Assembly: GCA_905183005.1 (NCBI GenBank)
Contig: CAJJDO010000018.1
Coordinates: 379,210 to 443,209 of the forward strand
Length of the DNA: 64,000 nucleotides
From: Paramecium pentaurelia
Taxonomy: Eukaryota; Ciliophora; Oligohymenophorea; Peniculida; Parameciidae
Direction: 5' to 3'
In this document: positions 61,411-64,000 of the stretch, piece after piece
Position numbering within the stretch: position 1 is the first letter of the stretch
Layout: each line of letters starts with the position of its first letter
Program-made: the position numbers and the translations under genes
Notes under the pieces: generated by a model
The model's input: only the letters and a program-made list of their open reading frames with translations
Database searches by the model: none
Told to the model about the DNA's origin: nothing

Positions 61411-61908
61411 CTTGATAATTATTATTAAATCAATTGATTTTAAGCTACTAAAATTTAAATCCTAAAAGTACCAAAAATTCGCATCCAATTCTCAAAATAA
61501 ACTATACAATTATAAAATATAATATAAAATGATTAATTTTTATAAATAATTTTATATTCAAAGATGAGATATTATTTTATAACTTTCATAAAGTTAATTT
61601 ATCAGATACAAATATTCAATAAATAACAATGATATCAATAAAAAAAATTAAATAAAAATAAAAAAAATTAGAAAATCATTATATCTGTATTACAAATACA
61701 ACTATTTTTTTTTATTAATTATTAATTTATTAAGTAATTAAAGTGAATTTTTTAAATAATTATTTCATAAATCTTAAATTAAATCAAATTAGATTTAGAA
61801 ATATTATTAATAGAATAGTTCCAAGAAATCAAAAAATTATTAAAGAATCAAAATAAATAATTTAATAACTTTAATTCATTATTATTTTAAGGAAAAATAA
61901 TTATTATT
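61411..61908. other. Intergenic gap, nothing recognised
   Basis: These 498 very AT-rich bases between two tandem minus-strand genes show no open frame of interest. They should contain the promoter of the chromodomain gene, which begins right at the edge. Confidence 0.5.
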
Positions 61909-62965
61909 TCATGCATTATTCTCAGCATTTTCTTCTTTCATCTTTTCAATAAGTAAATTCCATTCCTCTAATTACTTTGGATCTGGCTATTTCTAATGCT
62001 CTATCATTTTAAAGCATTCATCTTTTGGCTTTGTTTATTATTATTATTATTAATTTTGTTATTATAATTTCTATTATTTCCTTTCCTACTTCTCCTGATC
62101 TGGAGATATTCCCAAATCTCCCAATCTATTTGCTTTCTTAGATCCACTTATTTTCTTACGATGTTAATGTAATTTCATATATTCTTCCAAAGCCTTTCTT
62201 TCCCTTATATAGGTTAATTCCTATTATTTTCTTATTTTACAAAACTCTTATAATTAATGTGTGTTCATCCATTGTCTTGTAATTATTTTTCTCTTATTCA
62301 ACCCTTTGTCATCTATAGGCTCAACCTAAACATTCTAATCCAAATCAAATACATATTGCTTGTTATTTACATACATTATAATGAGAGGCTTTAATCATTT
62401 AAATTATTTACTTCTCCTTTGACCATCAAATCTTCCAATTAATTTTATATCACTTTTTCATATTAAATCCATGTTTATCCATTATAATATGACCACTTCC
62501 CTTATTATATTTTTATTTGCCTAGACACAATTGATGATTCTCTCCTAATTTTATAATAACTAATTTAATGATGCATGACCATGTGATCATAATCCACTAT
62601 AAACTGCATGTCTTTGAAAATGATCTAAAACTCTCCTTGATTACAGTAATGAAGCATATTCTCTAGGAGATTGCATCTTCTCCAATCAAATATTTTCCAT
62701 TTTCCATCTTCTTCTAGGTAAAACCAATCAACATCATGATGTGGAGGTGGAAATGTGCTGATGGTCGGCATTTGCTGGGGCCTATATAAATAAATAAATA
62801 ATTGTGTTTGTAATAATACATATCAATAAGTGAAGGTGTAAATGTATATTAAGGCTATAAAAATAAGTATTATAAAAATATACTTGGAAATCTATATAGC
62901 GTATAATATAAAAATATAAACTTACATATTGGTTGCACTATTTGAGGAACATTAAATTAGTACAT
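61909..62965 (-). CDS. Tandem WWE-domain protein
   Basis: ATG 62965 to TGA 61909-61911 with introns 62892-62925, 62855-62883, 62782-62819 and 62389-62411 (34, 29, 38 and 23 nt) gives exactly 310 residues. After a Pro/Gln-rich start come two WWE domains: the first from DVDWFYLEEDGKWKIFD to YKIRRESS, the second from GKWSYYNGQTWIQYE through LIIMYVNNKQYVFDLDQNVQ to KIITRQW. The C-terminal third is Lys/Gln-rich and helical. WWE domains bind poly-ADP-ribose units and occur in PARPs, Deltex and other ubiquitin ligases. No catalytic domain is present here, so it may be a reader or adaptor. The 38-nt intron is the longest in the window. Confidence 0.85.
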
Positions 62966-63947
62966 TCTAATTCTCCTGTTCAAAAATTTAATAAATTAAT
63001 ATATGAATAAATAAATATATATATATATCAAATTTAAAGAATTTTAAATATTTCTTTAATACTTGAAATGTTTTAACTTATCATTCTTATTTACTCTTAA
63101 TCTTATTGGAAAAGAAATTTATTTTGATAAAACTCTTAAACCATTTTCCTATTTTTTTAATAATACTTATAGTTAATTCAATTTACAGCATATTTGATTA
63201 CAAATTTTATAATTATACATATAATCTTATAAGAATAAAACTAAAATTTCTCTAATTTTTTTTTGATAACAAAAATTATCATCCTTGCTTTTAAATAAAA
63301 TTATAAATTAATGTAATTGATTACAAGAAAAAGATTTAATTAAGTTTAGAAATTAAAAAAGTGCAAATTATTCCTTTTAATATTCTTTTATCTAAAAATT
63401 GTATTTATCAAGTATTTTTATAAAATATTATTACTGAGTTAAATTAAGATGTTTGAAAATTATAGTTACTTACTATATTTAAGATTCACCTTTAAATGAA
63501 CTACCTATTTTCTAAAAAATTAGATATAATAGTGATTATCTGATCTCAATTGAAATCAATTCTTTAATCCTAATAGTTAGTTTTATAACATGCATGCAGG
63601 TTTAGGTAATAAGATTAAATAATCTGAACTTTAAATATTCTTAACAAAATCTTTGAATTATTTTATTCAACTATAGTAAAGTTATTCTTTAAATTAAAAA
63701 AAGAGAATACATATTGAATTTCAAAGAGAAAGTAATAATAGAAAATTTTGAAATCTAAATATATTAACAATTTTATTTAATAATTTGTCAGAATTAAGAT
63801 CAATTAATTTAAAAAGAGGAACATAAATACAATTTTGATTAGTAATTCTTAATGAATTTACTAAAAAGTCAAATTAGGATAGTTTTCATTTCATTTGAGA
63901 CTGAATTAAATTAAAAGATAATATTTATTTTTTGTATTAAACATTAA
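62966..63947. other. Intergenic region, nothing recognised
   Basis: These 982 AT-rich bases lie between two minus-strand genes. TGA is frequent in all frames on both strands, and I see no RNA gene or repeat beyond a short TA run near 63017-63030. Confidence 0.5.
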
Positions 63948-64000
63948 TCAACCTCCTAAAAGAAAGTTTGCTGCTTATTCTTCATCATATCCAAATCTAA
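63948..64000 (-). CDS. 3' end of a UBA-type protein gene, truncated by window
   Basis: The last 53 bases read on the minus strand as RFGYDEEQAANFLLGG followed by TGA 63948-63950. This matches the last helix of a ubiquitin-associated (UBA) domain, in which GF/GYDE...AAN(F/Y)LL is typical, as at the C-terminus of Rad23-like proteins. Only 16 residues are visible, so the protein itself cannot be named. Confidence 0.5.

Noticed and set aside
1..64000. CRISPR arrays, insertion sequences, operons or bacterial promoters.
   Set aside because: No spaced direct repeats, transposase genes or bacterial gene organisation were seen; the code, introns and gene families are those of a ciliate nucleus.

Overview
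The window looks like macronuclear DNA of a ciliate, most likely Paramecium or a close relative. It is very AT-rich. Long reading frames stay open only if TAA and TAG are read as glutamine and TGA is the sole stop. Nearly every recognisable gene needs removal of tiny GT...AG introns, mostly 20-34 nt (one of 38), to restore its protein. That combination of glutamine code, roughly 25-nt introns and densely packed genes on both strands is the Paramecium signature. The species was not determined. All gene models were made by eye, joining frames across short introns; a coding length divisible by three and continuity with a known family were used as checks.

Layout. 1-8.7 kb: a 5'-truncated coiled-coil gene, a ZNF207/BUGZ-type zinc-finger gene, a four-helix membrane protein, a cysteine-rich GPI-type surface antigen and small unknown genes. 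8.7-16.5 kb: a large Q/N-rich protein with a CENP-C-like tail and a 1,682-residue cysteine-rich multipass receptor-like protein. 16.7-25.2 kb: a small unknown gene, a TOG-domain microtubule protein, another small gene, tRNA-Cys(GCA) and asparagine synthetase. 25.4-32.1 kb: a GTSF1-like CHHC zinc-finger gene and a PIAS/Siz-type SP-RING SUMO ligase, both caught in assembly duplications around single N bases. 32.2-38.9 kb: prenylcysteine oxidase, a Sec14-like protein with a CaaX-like end, ribosomal protein eS30 and unknown genes. 38.9-43.6 kb: sparse, with a decayed coding remnant, a sperm-tail PG-rich repeat protein and ribosomal protein uS14/S29. 43.6-64 kb: a WD-like protein, a 1,233-residue Q/N-rich protein, an M16-family pseudoprotease, a DEVH-box helicase, a CK1-type kinase whose frame is off by one base, two coiled-coil or unknown genes, LZIC, a chromodomain protein, a tandem WWE protein and the tail of a UBA-type protein.

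How the genes fit together. Most are unrelated housekeeping, cytoskeletal or surface genes. Several belong to families that act in nuclear small-RNA silencing and heterochromatin in other eukaryotes: the GTSF1-like gene, its immediate neighbour the SUMO ligase, the DEVH-box helicase and the chromodomain protein. Ciliates use related machinery for programmed DNA elimination, so this is the most interesting biological thread, but their shared role is inference. Two exact 1.2-kb direct duplications, each broken by a single N, are almost certainly assembly artefacts; collapsing one restores the SUMO ligase frame exactly.
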